Source of the DNA: Beijerinckia sp. 28-YEA-48
Lineage (GTDB): Bacteria > Pseudomonadota > Alphaproteobacteria > Rhizobiales > Beijerinckiaceae
Direction of reading: 5' to 3'
Assembly (NCBI RefSeq): GCF_900104955.1
Contig: NZ_FNSI01000001.1
Span: forward strand, 2,204,001 to 2,268,000
DNA: 64,000 nt
In this document: in pieces, positions 45,072 to 55,546 of the stretch
Layout of the letters: each line of letters begins with the position of its first letter
Position numbering within the stretch: the first letter of the stretch is position 1
Position numbers and translations under genes: made by a program
Notes under the pieces: model-generated
What the model was told of the DNA's origin: nothing
Databases searched by the model: none
The model's input: the letters and a program-made list of their open reading frames with translations, nothing else

Positions 45072-45153
45072 TGCATTTTGCAGTTTGACTAAGTCAAACG
45101 TCGCAAGGCCAAAACTAAAATTGCGTTTTTATCGAAACACAATTTGCTTTAGG
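45072..45153. repeat. Dispersed intergenic repeat, copy B
   Basis: About 80 bases beginning GCATTTTGCAGTTTGACT and ending CGAAACACAATTTGCTTTAGG. Contains the palindrome GTTTGACT-A-AGTCAAAC. The reverse complement of 52511-52580 is closely similar over both ends, with a variable middle. Located just after the CoA-transferase stop. Confidence 0.65.
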
Positions 45154-45188
45154 CTCCCGCCCGTCTCGTTTCCCATCAGGAGGACGAT

Positions 45189-45527
45189 ATGGCCGGCAAG
45201 TTCGTGCTGAAAAAATCTTCCAATGACAAATTCTATTTTGGTCTTTTGGCAAGCAACGGCGAAAATATTCTCAAGAGCGAAATGTATGAAGCCCACGCCT
45301 CGGCCATCAAGGGCATCGAGTCCGTGAAAGCCAATGCACTGAATGACGGGCGCTACGAACGCAAAACCGCCAAAAACGGCGAGGAGATGTTCAACCTGAA
45401 GGCCGCCAATGGCCAGATCGTCGGCACCAGCGAAACCTATTCCTCGGCGGCCGCCCGCGACAAGGGCATTGAGTCCGTGAAACACAACGCCCCCGAAGCT
45501 GCCATCGACGATCACACGAAATCATAA
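45189..45527 (+). CDS. YegP/DUF1508-family small protein (two repeats)
   Basis: Protein of 112 residues made of two about 50-residue YegP repeats: GKFVLKKSSNDKFYFGLLAS...GIESVKANA and RYERKTAKNGEEMFNLKAAN...GIESVKHNA. Function is unknown; relatives are often stress-associated. AGGAGGACGAT gives a strong ribosome-binding site at ATG 45189. Probably monocistronic. Confidence 0.93.
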   Translation: MAGKFVLKKSSNDKFYFGLLASNGENILKSEMYEAHASAIKGIESVKANALNDGRYERKTAKNGEEMFNLKAANGQIVGTSETYSSAAARDKGIESVKHNAPEAAIDDHTKS

Positions 45528-45531
45528 GGCG

Positions 45532-45632
45532 CGTCATTGCGAGAAGTATCGCGACGAAGCAATCCAAGGCGCGCGGCAGAATACAGAAACATGCGTTGAC
45601 TCCTGGATTGCTTCGCTGCGCTCGCCATGACG
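45532..45632. repeat. About 100-bp palindromic intergenic element
   Basis: Left arm CGTCATTGCGAG...GACGAAGCAATCC and right arm GGATTGCTTCGCTGCG...CATGACG are inverted copies with small differences around a middle of about 40 bases. Such cgtcattgcgag/gaagcaatcc elements occur dispersed in many Rhizobiales and other bacterial genomes (knowledge from memory). It lies between the YegP-like gene and the oleate hydratase gene. Confidence 0.75.
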
Positions 45633-45679
45633 TGTGACGTTCACCGCTAAGAGTTTAACGCAATACTGAGAGGATCGTC

Positions 45680-47656
45680 ATGACCAACGGAACTCCTCCC
45701 GTCCGCGAAAGCGGCAAGACGTTTAAAGTCGAGGCGGACACCACCGCCGCCTATTGGCACAACAGCGCCGACAATACTCTGCCACCACCAGACATGATGG
45801 GCGCTTACATGCGCAACCATCCGGTGCCGGCTCCGCAGGTCGAGGGCCGCAAGGCCTGGATCATCGGCAGCGGCATCGCCGGCCTTGCCGCCGCTTTCTA
45901 CATGATCCGCGATGGCCGCATGGCGGGCGAGGACATCACGATCCTCGACGCCATGCATATCGAAGGCGGCTCACTCGACGGCGCCGGCAATCCGGAGGAA
46001 GGCTACATCATCCGCGGCGGCCGCGAGATGAACTGGAACTATGACAATCTGTGGGACATGTTCCAGGACGTGCAAGCACTGGAGCTGCCCCAGGGATACA
46101 GCGTCCTCGACGAATATCGGCTGGTCAACGACAACGACTCGAATTTTTCCAAATCCCGCCTCATGCACAAGCGCGGCCAGATCCGGGATTTTTCGACCTT
46201 AGGCCTTTCCAAGCCGCAACAGTGGGAACTCATCCGGCTGATGCTGAAACGCAAGGAAGACCTCGACGACATCACCATCGAGCAATATTTCAGCCCCGGC
46301 TTCCTCGAAACCAACTTCTGGTATCTCTGGCGCTCGATGTTCGCGTTCGAGAACTGGCAGAGCCTTCTCGAAATGAAGCTCTACATGCATCGATTTATCG
46401 ATGCGCTCGATGGACTGACCGACCTGTCGGCGCTGGTCTTCCCGAAATACAATCAATACGACAGCTTCGTGCGTCCCCTGGTGACGCATCTGCGCGAACG
46501 CGGCGTGAAGGTGCAATTCGACACGCGCGCCTATGATCTCGACATGGCCGTCAATGGCGATGCCCGCACGGTGACCGGGATCAAAGCCAAGGTGGCTGGC
46601 GCCGATACGACCATTGCGGTCGGTCCAAAAGATGTGGTCTTCGCGCTGACCGGCTCCATGACCGAAGGCACGGCATATGGCGACATGAACACGGCCCCCG
46701 TGCTTGATCGCGGCAAGACCGATCCGGGCGACGCCAGCGATTGGGCGCTCTGGAAGAACCTGGCGAAGCAATCATCGATCTTCGGCAAGCCCGAGAAATT
46801 CTATGGCAATGTCGATGGCTCGATGTGGGAGTCGGTGACGCTGACCTGCAAGCCCTCGCCCTTCGTCGATAAGTTGAAAGAGCTTTCAGTCAACGATCCC
46901 TATTCCGGCAAGACGGTGACGGGCGGGATCATCACCTTCACCGACTCGAATTGGGTGATGAGCTTCACCTGCAACCGCCAGCCGCATTTCCCGACCCAGC
47001 CCAAGGATGTCTTGGTGGTCTGGGTCTATGCGCTGCTGATGGACAAGCAAGGCAACTTCGTCAAAAAGCCGATGCCAGCCTGCACCGGGCGCGAGATCAT
47101 CGCCGAGCTTTGCTATCATCTGGGCATCGAGGATCAGCTCGATGCGGTGGTGGCCAACACCAAGGCACGCTTGGCGCTGATGCCCTACATCACATCGATG
47201 TTCATGCCGCGCGCGGCTGGCGACCGGCCACATGTGGTGCCTGCCGGTTGCACCAACCTTGGTTTGATGGGCCAGTTCGTCGAAACGGCAAACGACATCA
47301 TCTTCACGATGGACAGTTCGATCCGCACCGCGCGCGTCGGGGTCTACACCCTTCTGAACCTGCGCAAGCAGGTGCCGGATATCAGTCCGACACAATACGA
47401 TATCCGCTCGCTGCTGAAAGCCGCCCGCGCGTTGAACAACGGCGAGCCGTTCCCCGGCGAGCGCCTGCTCCACCGGCTGCTCGACAAAACCTACTATGCC
47501 CACATCCTGCCGCCGCTGCCTGAAGCCGATGCCGCTAAGCGTGAAACGGCAGAAGGCGAACTGACGGGACTTTTGGGCAAGGGCAATCAGGCGCTCGGCC
47601 TCGTTATCGGCTGGCTGGAACAGGTTCGCGAAAGCTTGGCCGCGCACAAGCGCTAG
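45680..47656 (+). CDS. ohyA: Oleate hydratase (myosin-cross-reactive antigen family)
   Basis: FAD-dependent hydratase of 658 residues adding water to the cis-9 double bond of oleate and similar fatty acids. Rossmann motif [16 protein letters not shown] near residue 63, followed by [15 protein letters not shown] and [16 protein letters not shown] with the catalytic Glu region. Further family matches are [19 protein letters not shown] and [13 protein letters not shown]. These enzymes are cytoplasmic or membrane-associated and help detoxify unsaturated fatty acids. Standing alone here. Confidence 0.96.
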   Translation: MTNGTPPVRESGKTFKVEADTTAAYWHNSADNTLPPPDMMGAYMRNHPVPAPQVEGRKAWIIGSGIAGLAAAFYMIRDGRMAGEDITILDAMHIEGGSLDGAGNPEEGYIIRGGREMNWNYDNLWDMFQDVQALELPQGYSVLDEYRLVNDNDSNFSKSRLMHKRGQIRDFSTLGLSKPQQWELIRLMLKRKEDLDDITIEQYFSPGFLETNFWYLWRSMFAFENWQSLLEMKLYMHRFIDALDGLTDLSALVFPKYNQYDSFVRPLVTHLRERGVKVQFDTRAYDLDMAVNGDARTVTGIKAKVAGADTTIAVGPKDVVFALTGSMTEGTAYGDMNTAPVLDRGKTDPGDASDWALWKNLAKQSSIFGKPEKFYGNVDGSMWESVTLTCKPSPFVDKLKELSVNDPYSGKTVTGGIITFTDSNWVMSFTCNRQPHFPTQPKDVLVVWVYALLMDKQGNFVKKPMPACTGREIIAELCYHLGIEDQLDAVVANTKARLALMPYITSMFMPRAAGDRPHVVPAGCTNLGLMGQFVETANDIIFTMDSSIRTARVGVYTLLNLRKQVPDISPTQYDIRSLLKAARALNNGEPFPGERLLHRLLDKTYYAHILPPLPEADAAKRETAEGELTGLLGKGNQALGLVIGWLEQVRESLAAHKR

Positions 47657-47690
47657 GTTCGCTGGCGGTTCTGAGTAATCGACCGGCCAT

Positions 47691-47718
47691 GTTGAAGGCG
47701 GTGCGCGCCGCCTTCAAC
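47691..47718 (+). terminator. Hairpin downstream of ohyA
   Basis: Perfect 11-bp inverted repeat GTTGAAGGCGG / CCGCCTTCAAC with a six-base loop, 34 bases after the ohyA stop. No U tract follows, so termination is only probable. Confidence 0.55.
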
Positions 47719-47805
47719 GGGCAATAGACCCGTATTGCCAAGCGCTTTGAGCCACACCTAGCGCGTCCTTGGCGCATCCTTGACCCAAACCGTCTGCCCC
47801 TTGCG

Positions 47806-47820
47806 GAACACATCGCGAAC
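47806..47820. promoter_or_regulatory. LexA (SOS) box upstream of lexA
   Basis: GAAC-ACATCGC-GAAC: exact GAAC-N7-GAAC, the alphaproteobacterial LexA recognition sequence (equivalent to GTTC-N7-GTTC). Located 127 bases before the lexA start; implies autoregulation in the SOS response. Confidence 0.8.
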
Positions 47821-47831
47821 GATTATCGTTT

Positions 47832-47846
47832 GTTCATGGTTTGTTT
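47832..47846. promoter_or_regulatory. Second, imperfect LexA box
   Basis: GTTC-ATGGTTT-GTTT matches GTTC-N7-GTTC except for the last base. Eleven bases downstream of the first box, so paired binding is possible. Confidence 0.55.
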
Positions 47847-47946
47847 ATCGATTCGCCACAGGGTGATGCGCCCGACAGGCGGGCGAATCGACAAGGCGCC
47901 GTGGCTGGCGGCGCCAGCCCAGCGTGTTTGGGCGGAGAGGACAATT

Positions 47947-48654
47947 ATGCTGACGAAGAAGCAGAGCGAACTCCTGCGCTTCATCAACGAACGGCTCAAA
48001 GAGGCCGGCGTGCCCCCTTCCTTCGATGAGATGAAGGATGCGCTTGATCTGCGCTCGAAGTCGGGCATCCATCGCCTGATCATGGCGCTGGAAGAACGCG
48101 GCTTCATTCGTCGCCTGCCCAACCGCGCCCGCGCGCTTGAAGTGTTGAAACTGCCGGAGGCCTCCGTGCCGGCTGGACCGCGTGGCGGCCGTTTCTCGCC
48201 AGCGGTGATCGAGGGCACCCTTGGCAAGGTCCGCGCCCCAGTCACGCCGATGGCCGACGACAGTTTCGTGCCGCCCATCTCAATTCCCGTCATGGGCCGC
48301 ATCGCCGCCGGTACGCCGATCTCGGCGATCCAGTCGCGCAGCCACACCATTTCCGTCCCGCCGGACTTCCTCTCCACCGGCGATCATTTCGCCCTGGAAG
48401 TGCGCGGCGATTCGATGATCGAAGCGGGCATTCTCGATACCGATACGGTGATCATCCGCCGGCAGGAAAATGCCGAGTCCGGCGACATCGTCGTAGCGCT
48501 GATCGACGATGAGGAAGCGACCTTGAAGCGCCTGCGTCGGCGCGGCGCCTCGATCGCTCTGGAAGCGGCCAACCCGGCCTATGAAACCCGGATTTTCGGT
48601 CCCGACCGTGTGCGTATCCAAGGCAAGCTGGTCAGCCTGATCCGCCGTTACTAA
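47947..48654 (+). CDS. lexA: LexA repressor
   Basis: SOS repressor of 235 residues. Winged-helix DNA-binding N-terminus ([37 protein letters not shown]); autocleavage at A121-G122 in RIAAGTPIS; catalytic S156 in GDSMIEAG and K194 in EATLKRL. The ATG 47947 is preferred over upstream in-frame codons, which would reach into the operator. Convergent with comEC, as in other Rhizobiales. Confidence 0.97.
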   Translation: MLTKKQSELLRFINERLKEAGVPPSFDEMKDALDLRSKSGIHRLIMALEERGFIRRLPNRARALEVLKLPEASVPAGPRGGRFSPAVIEGTLGKVRAPVTPMADDSFVPPISIPVMGRIAAGTPISAIQSRSHTISVPPDFLSTGDHFALEVRGDSMIEAGILDTDTVIIRRQENAESGDIVVALIDDEEATLKRLRRRGASIALEAANPAYETRIFGPDRVRIQGKLVSLIRRY

Positions 48655-48661
48655 GCGGCTC

Positions 48662-50908
48662 TTACTGCGGCTCATAGATCTCCTCTTGCGGCGGAGATTG
48701 AGATGAAGCCGCAGCCGGCGGATCGTTCTGCGCCAGGATGCGCGGCGCCGGCGACCAGGGTCGATCGAACTGGGGCGAGCGGGCGCTGCGCATGACGGCT
48801 GCGCCATCAACAGCGAAGCGAAATTCGCTGGCGCCATATTTCAGCAAATGCTCGCCATCGACGACAAGCCGCGGCCCCTTGCAGGTGCCGTTGAGCCAGA
48901 AGCGCGTGACGACAATGTCGGCACGCGGACAGTCCTCGGCGACGTTGCGTGGATCGAGGATGAGAACCACAACGCGCCCGTCCCGCAACGTCCCCGTGCA
49001 GCCGCCAACATCACACAGGCCATTGCCTTGCAGGGCTGGATCGCGCGCCGGACGCGCATCCGCATCGGCCGTCAGCCATTGCGACACGCCAAAGAAATTG
49101 CCGCGCGCATTGAGCACGGCCAGCTGGCCGTCGGCGGCGCGATAAGCCAGCGTGCCGCCTTGCCGGTCCACCATCAGATCAGGCCGCGCGCTGGTCAGCG
49201 CCAGCGCCACGCCGGCAATCGCGAAGGGCACACCACACCAGCGCAACGGCGTCTGCCACAGGGTGATCCACAACAGCCCCAGTGTCATCAGCAACAGAGC
49301 GCCAACACCGAACGCCGGCACCATGCGCGTCGAGCCGGCGAGGCTCGCGACCCATTCGGCCACGAACATCATGAAGCCGACGCCCAGCCCCATGACCCAC
49401 CAGAACGGCCCGTCAAGTCCAAAGGCTGAGGCGACAAGCCCCGCCGCGCCAAAGGGCATGACGATGAATTCGACAAGTGGGATTGTCAGAACGTTACCAA
49501 TGAGTCCGTAGCTAGAGATCCTGTGGAAATGAAAAACCGCATAGGGGTCGGTGGCGAGCGAGGCGATCAAGGTCGTCACCACCGCCACCGAGACGATGAA
49601 GCCGAAGCGGTTCAAGAGACCAGGCGGACCATCGCGCTTCATGCCGAAGAAGCCAGCACCGCCGCGCTTCTCGAAAGCCGCGATCATCGCTGCCACGGCC
49701 GCGAATGACATCTGGAACGACGGGCCAAGCACGGTGGCAGGCTCGCGCAGCATGACGACCAGCGCGGCGATGGCCAGATTGCGCATGGAGAACGCCGGCC
49801 GGCCAAACAGCACTGCGCCCAGCATGATGAGCACCATGACCAAAGCGCGCTCGGTGGCCACTTCCGAGCCCGAGAACAGATCGTAAGCGATGGCGCCGAC
49901 CATGGCGAAGCCTGCCGCCCACTGCTTGATCGGCCTCGTCAACGCCACCGTCGGCGACAGCGCCAGCAGAGCGCGCAAGCTCCACAGCATGAGGCCCGCC
50001 GCCAGCACCATATGCAGGCCGGAGATCGACACGACGTGATAGATGCCAGCCGCGCGCAGCGCCTCGTTGGTGCTCTCTGGAATGAGCCCGCGCTTGCCGG
50101 TGACGAGCGCTGCGGCGACGGCGCCATTGGCGCCGCCAATCGCCGTGGCGATACGCTCGGTCAGGGCGTTGCGGCCACGATCGATCCAGGCGTTGAGCTT
50201 TGCTGTCAGCGGCGCTTCGAGCGCCGCGACCACCACCGGGCGCGACAGCCCGTTGCCGACTGCGCCAATGCGCTGGAACCAGGCGTCGCGGGCGAAATCA
50301 TAGCCGCCAGGCTCCGAAGCACGAGGCGGCGGCACCAGCCGCACGCTCAAACTGATTGAAGCGCCAGAGACAAAATCAGGCCGTCCCCGCATGATGATGC
50401 GCACGCGCTCCGGCCGCGCGGCCTCGGCAAGTCCGTTGGCGCTCGCCAGCCGCATCAGCAGCCGGGCCGAGCCGTCGCGCAGCTCGATCGTCTCGACGAA
50501 ACCGGTCGCCTTGCCGCTCCAGCTCCGATCGATGACCGGCGCCGCGACCCAGGCGGTGCGCAGGGTCGCCACCGAGAAACCGGCGAAGAGAAAGGCGAAG
50601 GCCATGGCCGCGCGATAGGCCGCCAAGCGCTCGCGACGCAGAGCCAGCACTGCGACGCCGGCGCAGAGGGCGGTTGCCGCCAGTGGCGCTGGCAGCCAAG
50701 GTTCCCGCTCGGCGGCAAAATAGAGGACGATGCCGGCCCCAAAGGCGACGGCGGCCCAAGGAAACAGCCGCCGTTGCTCCACTTCCTCGGCAAACCAGGC
50801 GGACAGGCGCGCCAGCAGCCAGGCAGGATCGCGCGGCGTTGTGGTTGCCCACGCACCGCCAACACGCGTTCCAACGCCTGCGATGGCAATACTACGCGCC
50901 CTCGCCAT
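48662..50908 (-). CDS. comEC: ComEC/Rec2-family competence membrane protein
   Basis: Polytopic inner-membrane protein of 748 residues forming the DNA-uptake channel. N-terminal DUF4131-like region with helices around residues 48-115, an OB-like soluble segment, then the Competence domain (GIYHVVSISGLHMVLAAG near residue 290) with many helices to about 560. The C-terminal 170 residues lack the HxHxDH metal motif of full-length ComEC, a common state in alphaproteobacteria. Seven bases separate its stop from that of lexA. Confidence 0.93.
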   Translation of the reverse strand: MARARSIAIAGVGTRVGGAWATTTPRDPAWLLARLSAWFAEEVEQRRLFPWAAVAFGAGIVLYFAAEREPWLPAPLAATALCAGVAVLALRRERLAAYRAAMAFAFLFAGFSVATLRTAWVAAPVIDRSWSGKATGFVETIELRDGSARLLMRLASANGLAEAARPERVRIIMRGRPDFVSGASISLSVRLVPPPRASEPGGYDFARDAWFQRIGAVGNGLSRPVVVAALEAPLTAKLNAWIDRGRNALTERIATAIGGANGAVAAALVTGKRGLIPESTNEALRAAGIYHVVSISGLHMVLAAGLMLWSLRALLALSPTVALTRPIKQWAAGFAMVGAIAYDLFSGSEVATERALVMVLIMLGAVLFGRPAFSMRNLAIAALVVMLREPATVLGPSFQMSFAAVAAMIAAFEKRGGAGFFGMKRDGPPGLLNRFGFIVSVAVVTTLIASLATDPYAVFHFHRISSYGLIGNVLTIPLVEFIVMPFGAAGLVASAFGLDGPFWWVMGLGVGFMMFVAEWVASLAGSTRMVPAFGVGALLLMTLGLLWITLWQTPLRWCGVPFAIAGVALALTSARPDLMVDRQGGTLAYRAADGQLAVLNARGNFFGVSQWLTADADARPARDPALQGNGLCDVGGCTGTLRDGRVVVLILDPRNVAEDCPRADIVVTRFWLNGTCKGPRLVVDGEHLLKYGASEFRFAVDGAAVMRSARSPQFDRPWSPAPRILAQNDPPAAASSQSPPQEEIYEPQ

Positions 50909-51065
50909 GATAGTCTTGAGCCCCCCGGCCGGTGCTTCCCCCGATCATTGCACAGTTTAAACGCCCCGCCGTCTACCTCCTGCCGTAAGTTGTGTGATAG
51001 ATGCCCGAATTTGGCGACGGATATGACGTCCGCCGCGACCGATTTTGAACAGTTTGAGTACCGCC

Positions 51066-52514
51066 ATGTCCGACCCCGTCGTCACCCGGTTTGCACCATC
51101 CCCGACCGGCTTCCTCCATATCGGCGGAGCGCGCACGGCGCTGTTCAACTGGCTTTATGCCCGCCACTTCGGCGGCAAGATGCTGCTGCGGATCGAGGAC
51201 ACGGATCGCGAGCGTTCGACCGAAACCGCCATCACCGCCATCATCGACGGCCTCTCCTGGCTCGGCCTGACCTGGGACGGCGACGTGATCTACCAGTTCG
51301 CTGGAGCCAACCGTCACGCTGAAGTCGCGCACCAGCTGCTGCGCGAAGGCAAAGCCTACAAATGTTTCGCCACCCAGCAGGAACTCGAGGAGATGCGCGA
51401 GAAGGCGCGGGCCGAGAAGCGCCAGACCCGTTACGACGGGCGCTGGCGCGACCGGTCGGCGAACGATGTCGCGGCGATGGAAGCGGCTGGCGTCAAGCCG
51501 GTGATCCGCCTGAAGGCGCCTGCCGAGGGCGACACGGTCATCGAAGATCGCGTGCAGGGCAAGGTGGTCTTCCCAAACAAGGATCTCGACGATCTGGTGC
51601 TGCTGCGCTCTGACGGCACACCGACCTATATGCTCGCCGTCGTCGTCGATGACCACGATGCGGGCGTGACCCACGTGATCCGTGGCGACGACCATCTGAC
51701 CAATGCGGCGCGGCAGGCGCATATCTATCAGGCCATGGGTTGGCAGACGCCGATCTTCGCCCATATCCCGCTGATCCACGGGCCGGACGGCGCGAAACTG
51801 TCGAAGCGCCACGGCGCGCTTGGCGTCGATGCGTATCGCGCCATGGGCTATCTGCCGGCGGCGCTGCGCAATTATCTCGTGCGTCTTGGCTGGAGCCATG
51901 GCGACCAGGAAATCTTCTCGACCGAAGAGATGACGCAGTTTTTCGATCTGCCGCAGATCGGCCGCTCGCCGGCGCGCTTCGATTACGCCAAACTGGAAAA
52001 TCTCAACGGCCACTATCTGCGTGCGATGCCCGAAGCGGAATTGCTCGACACGCTGATCGCCACCCTGCCCTTCCTCAAGGATGGCCCGGCGCTCGCCGCA
52101 CGTCTCGATGCGCCGATGCGCGCGCGCCTGCTCGCCGCCATGCCCGGCCTGAAGGAACGCGCCAAGACGCTCAACGATCTGATCGAAGGCGGCAGTTTCC
52201 TGTTTGCCGATCGGCCCTTGCCGATTGATGAAAAAGCGACGGCAGCGCTTGAGAACGGCGGCCGCGCCCATCTCGCCGCTTTGACGCCGCGCCTCGCCAA
52301 GGCCGGCGAATGGACGGCAGCGGCGACGGAAGCGATCGTGCGCGCCTATGCGGAAGAAACCGGCGCCAAGCTCGGACAGATCGCACAGCCGCTGCGCGCG
52401 GCGTTGACGGGACGGCTGACGTCGCCAGGCATTTTCGATGTTCTGGTGGTGCTGGGCCGCGAGGAAGCCCTCGGCCGGCTCGACGACCAGGCGCGCCTCG
52501 CCGCGCTCAGCTAG
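51066..52514 (+). CDS. gltX: Glutamyl-tRNA synthetase
   Basis: Class I aminoacyl-tRNA synthetase of 482 residues. Class signatures: HIGG at residues 18-21 in [19 protein letters not shown] and KLSKRHG at 244-250. The anticodon-binding C-terminal domain ([19 protein letters not shown] onward) is complete. Divergent from comEC, with about 157 bases between starts. A TTG at 51045 could extend it by seven residues. Confidence 0.97.
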   Translation: MSDPVVTRFAPSPTGFLHIGGARTALFNWLYARHFGGKMLLRIEDTDRERSTETAITAIIDGLSWLGLTWDGDVIYQFAGANRHAEVAHQLLREGKAYKCFATQQELEEMREKARAEKRQTRYDGRWRDRSANDVAAMEAAGVKPVIRLKAPAEGDTVIEDRVQGKVVFPNKDLDDLVLLRSDGTPTYMLAVVVDDHDAGVTHVIRGDDHLTNAARQAHIYQAMGWQTPIFAHIPLIHGPDGAKLSKRHGALGVDAYRAMGYLPAALRNYLVRLGWSHGDQEIFSTEEMTQFFDLPQIGRSPARFDYAKLENLNGHYLRAMPEAELLDTLIATLPFLKDGPALAARLDAPMRARLLAAMPGLKERAKTLNDLIEGGSFLFADRPLPIDEKATAALENGGRAHLAALTPRLAKAGEWTAAATEAIVRAYAEETGAKLGQIAQPLRAALTGRLTSPGIFDVLVVLGREEALGRLDDQARLAALS

Positions 52515-52580
52515 AGCAAATTGCGTTTCGAACGCGTCTTTGTGGCGTTTGACTAAAGTCAAACTGCAAAACGCTCTAAG
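52511..52580. repeat. Dispersed intergenic repeat, copy C (opposite orientation to B)
   Basis: Runs from the gltX stop: GAGCAAATTGCGTTTCG, a variable middle, then GCGTTTGACTAAAGTCAAAC and GCAAAACGCTCTAAG. The reverse complement matches copy B at both ends and shares the GTTTGACT/AGTCAAAC palindrome. It may serve as gltX's 3' structure. Confidence 0.65.
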
Positions 52581-52863
52581 CGCGATCGCCTCAAAATAAG
52601 GCAGAGCTTTGCGCCGGCGAAACCGTCCGGTGCAAACTGCGTTATTCACATTGGCGATAGCAGCTATTCGGTGGCTCGGGACGGGTTCCTTAAAACCGTA
52701 ACATACCGCTGCTTTTGTTGATCTTTTGGGCGGGCCGCCGCCTTCTTTTGGTCAGACTTGAATGCTGCCCGCCGATGCGTTAGCACACGCCCGGTTGTGG
52801 AAAACCTTCCCTCACGCCGACGCCCCCTCCGGGTTCCCGGCACACATCATGAAGGCCGAAAAT
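52581..52863 (+). promoter_or_regulatory. Upstream region of gltA
   Basis: About 280 bases after repeat C. It must contain the gltA promoter. The frame is open upstream of gltA to 52762, but that extension has no citrate-synthase similarity and the family start fits 52864. No specific operator was recognised. Confidence 0.4.
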
Positions 52864-54150
52864 ATGAGCAAGACCGCGACGATCACAATCGGCAATAATA
52901 CCTATGACATGCCCATACGGGGAGGCACGGAGGGGCCGGAAGTCGTCGACATCGCCAAGCTCTACGGACAGGCCAACGTCTTCACCTACGATCCGGGTTT
53001 CATGTCGACCGCGAGCTGCGAGTCGAAGATCACCTATATCGATGGCGATGCCGGCATCCTGCAGTATCGCGGTTATCCGATCGAGCAGCTCGCCGAGCAC
53101 GGCGACTTCCTCGAAACCTGCTACCTGCTGCTATACGGGGAACTGCCGACCGCGAACCAGAAATCCGATTTCGATTATCGCATCACGCGCCACACGATGG
53201 TGCATGAGCAGATGTCGCGCTTCTTCTCCGGCTTCCGTCGCGACGCGCATCCGATGGCCGTCATGGTTGGCACCGTCGGCGCGATGGCTGCTTTCTATCC
53301 GGACTCCGCCGACATCAGCGACCCGCATCAGCGCATGATCGCATCGATGCGTCTGGTCGCGAAGATCCCGACCATCGCCGCCATGGCCTATAAATATTCG
53401 GTCGGCCAGCCGTTCGTGTTCCCGAAGAACGACCTCGATTACACGTCGAACTTCCTGCACATGTGCTACGCCGTGCCGTGCGAGGATTATAAGGTCAACC
53501 CGATCATCGCCCGCGCGCTCGACCGCATCTTCATCCTGCATGCGGACCACGAGCAGAACGCTTCGACCTCGACGGTGCGTCTCGCCGGCTCCTCCGGCGC
53601 CAATCCGTTCGCTTGTATCGCCGCTGGCATCGCCTGCCTGTGGGGCCCGGCGCACGGCGGCGCCAACGAAGCCGCTCTCGCCATGCTCGCCGAAATCGGC
53701 ACGGTCGATAAGATCCCCGAATTCGTCTCGCGCGTGAAGGACAAGAAGGATCATACGCGCCTGATGGGCTTCGGCCATCGCGTCTACAAGAACTACGATC
53801 CGCGCGCCAAGATCATGCAGAAGACCTGCCATGAAGTGCTGCGCGAACTCGGCATCAAGGACGATCCGCTGCTCGACGTGGCGATGGAACTCGAGCGCAT
53901 CGCGCTCAGCGACGAGTATTTCATCGAGCGCAAGCTGTATCCGAACGTCGATTTCTATTCGGGCATCACGCTGAAGGCGATGGGCTTCCCGGTGTCGATG
54001 TTCACCGTGCTCTTCGCCGTGGCGCGCACCGTCGGCTGGATCGCCCAGTGGAAGGAAATGATCGAAGACCCGAGCTCGAAGATCGGCCGTCCGCGCCAGC
54101 TCTACACCGGCGCGCCGAAGCGCGATTACACGCCAATCGGCAAGCGCTGA
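52864..54150 (+). CDS. gltA: Type II citrate synthase
   Basis: Condenses oxaloacetate and acetyl-CoA, first step of the TCA cycle. Length 428 residues, as in E. coli GltA (427). Catalytic residues are readable: H264 in [13 protein letters not shown]305 in [14 protein letters not shown] and D363 in [10 protein letters not shown]-terminal [17 protein letters not shown] and the beta-strand domain are typical of the hexameric type. ATG 52864 is preferred; ATG 52849 is an alternative adding five residues. Confidence 0.97.
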   Translation: MSKTATITIGNNTYDMPIRGGTEGPEVVDIAKLYGQANVFTYDPGFMSTASCESKITYIDGDAGILQYRGYPIEQLAEHGDFLETCYLLLYGELPTANQKSDFDYRITRHTMVHEQMSRFFSGFRRDAHPMAVMVGTVGAMAAFYPDSADISDPHQRMIASMRLVAKIPTIAAMAYKYSVGQPFVFPKNDLDYTSNFLHMCYAVPCEDYKVNPIIARALDRIFILHADHEQNASTSTVRLAGSSGANPFACIAAGIACLWGPAHGGANEAALAMLAEIGTVDKIPEFVSRVKDKKDHTRLMGFGHRVYKNYDPRAKIMQKTCHEVLRELGIKDDPLLDVAMELERIALSDEYFIERKLYPNVDFYSGITLKAMGFPVSMFTVLFAVARTVGWIAQWKEMIEDPSSKIGRPRQLYTGAPKRDYTPIGKR

Positions 54151-54168
54151 ACCAACCATCCCAGATCA

Positions 54169-54199
54169 GGGCCGCCCTCAAGGCGGCCCTTTTCTTTTG
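54169..54199 (+). terminator. Rho-independent terminator of gltA
   Basis: GGGCCGCC / GGCGGCCC stem with a five-base loop followed by TTTTCTTTT, 18 bases after the gltA stop. Separates gltA from the PrpD-like gene. Confidence 0.92.
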
Positions 54200-54259
54200 C
54201 GCCCAACAAGGCGATTGTGCCGGAAGACATAAGGAAACTACCCACGGGGAGAGAGCGCC

Positions 54260-55546
54260 ATGCTGCCTGATGATGCCGGGCATCTGATCGATTTCGCGCT
54301 TCGTTTCGAGCTGGATCAAGCCAACGACGGTGCGCGCGAACGGGCGCGCCTGATCGTGCTCGATACCTATGGGGCCATGCTGGCCGCCGCCTCACACCCG
54401 ATCGGCGTAATCGCCCACCGGCAGGCGTTGCGGACGCAGGCGCTCAACGAAGCAAGCCTTGCCGGCCACGACCAGCGCACGGGCATGCTGGAGGCCGCTT
54501 TCGCCAACGGCATTCTCGCCAATGCGGTGGATTTCGACGAAGGCAGCCATGTGGCGACGGTGGCGCTGCCGGCAGCACTGGCCATGGCGGAGAAGATGTC
54601 GCTGTCGGGCAAAGATTTCCTGACGGCCTTCATCGTCGCTTTTGAAATTGCCTCGCGCCTGCGTGAAGCCCTCGCCCCCGCGTTGGGCCAGCGCGGCGTC
54701 TGGCATATCGGTCATATCGGGCCGTTGGCAGCAGCACTGTGCGGGGCGCACCTGCTCGGCCTCGACGCGCAAACCGCGCGCATGGCGCTCGGCATCGCGA
54801 CAGCGGCCAGCGCGGGCTATCGCCGCCATCTCGGCACAATGACGAAGGCGCTCCACTCTGGCCATGCGGCGCGCGCAGGCCTCGAAGCGGCGCTGCTGGC
54901 GCGCGATGGTTTTACCGCCGACGCCGATGTGTTCGACGCCAACGATGGCTGGCTTGCGGCCCTCACCACGCCGCAAGCGCCGAAGCGCGAAGCGTTGCGC
55001 GATCTGCTGGCAGGGCCGCTGGTTCTCGATCAGCCCACGAAGATCAAGACCATGCCGGTGTGCACGCCGATCGCGCCGGCGATCGATGCTATGATCACCT
55101 GCGCTGCGCGACACGGGATCGCCGCATCCGATATCGCGCATCTCGCGGTCGATCTGAAAAGCGGCTCACTCATCCGCGACCGGCCAATCGACCTCGATGC
55201 GGCACCCTTCTCCGGCCGCTTCCTGATCGCACTTGCCGCCGTGCGTGGCGCCGTCTCGCTCGACACGCTCAACCACGATACGCTCGTGGATCAAGAGATC
55301 ATCCATCTGATGGATCGCATCGACGATGCGCCGGGCGCGACATCGATCAAGATTGCGCTGAAGGACGGACGCAGCTTCGAGGCGCCGCTTGGCCCCGTCC
55401 GCCGCCTGAAAGCGCGAGATGAGATTGTTGCGAAATTCCGGGCTTGCGCAGCCCCACGCTGGACTGAGGCACGGATCGCCACTTTCGTCGATAAAGCCCT
55501 GGCTATCGAAACGCTGGCGGACATCAACCAGCTGTGGAGCCGTTAG
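54260..55546 (+). CDS. MmgE/PrpD-family protein
   Basis: Protein of 428 residues of the MmgE/PrpD superfamily (2-methylcitrate dehydratase, aconitate decarboxylase and other lyases). Matching stretches: RARLIVLDTYGAMLAAASHP, ANGILANAVDFDEGSHVATV, GVWHIGHIGPLAAALCGAHLLG and the C-terminal beta domain. It is somewhat shorter than PrpD itself (about 480), so the substrate is uncertain. GGGGAGAG precedes the ATG. It lies between gltA and lpxB, where this gene block usually has nothing, and its stop overlaps the lpxB stop by four bases. Confidence 0.9.
   Translation: MLPDDAGHLIDFALRFELDQANDGARERARLIVLDTYGAMLAAASHPIGVIAHRQALRTQALNEASLAGHDQRTGMLEAAFANGILANAVDFDEGSHVATVALPAALAMAEKMSLSGKDFLTAFIVAFEIASRLREALAPALGQRGVWHIGHIGPLAAALCGAHLLGLDAQTARMALGIATAASAGYRRHLGTMTKALHSGHAARAGLEAALLARDGFTADADVFDANDGWLAALTTPQAPKREALRDLLAGPLVLDQPTKIKTMPVCTPIAPAIDAMITCAARHGIAASDIAHLAVDLKSGSLIRDRPIDLDAAPFSGRFLIALAAVRGAVSLDTLNHDTLVDQEIIHLMDRIDDAPGATSIKIALKDGRSFEAPLGPVRRLKARDEIVAKFRACAAPRWTEARIATFVDKALAIETLADINQLWSR

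Noticed and set aside
48662..49180. Metallo-beta-lactamase domain at the ComEC C-terminus
   Set aside because: No HxHxDH or other metal motif is visible in the last 170 residues.
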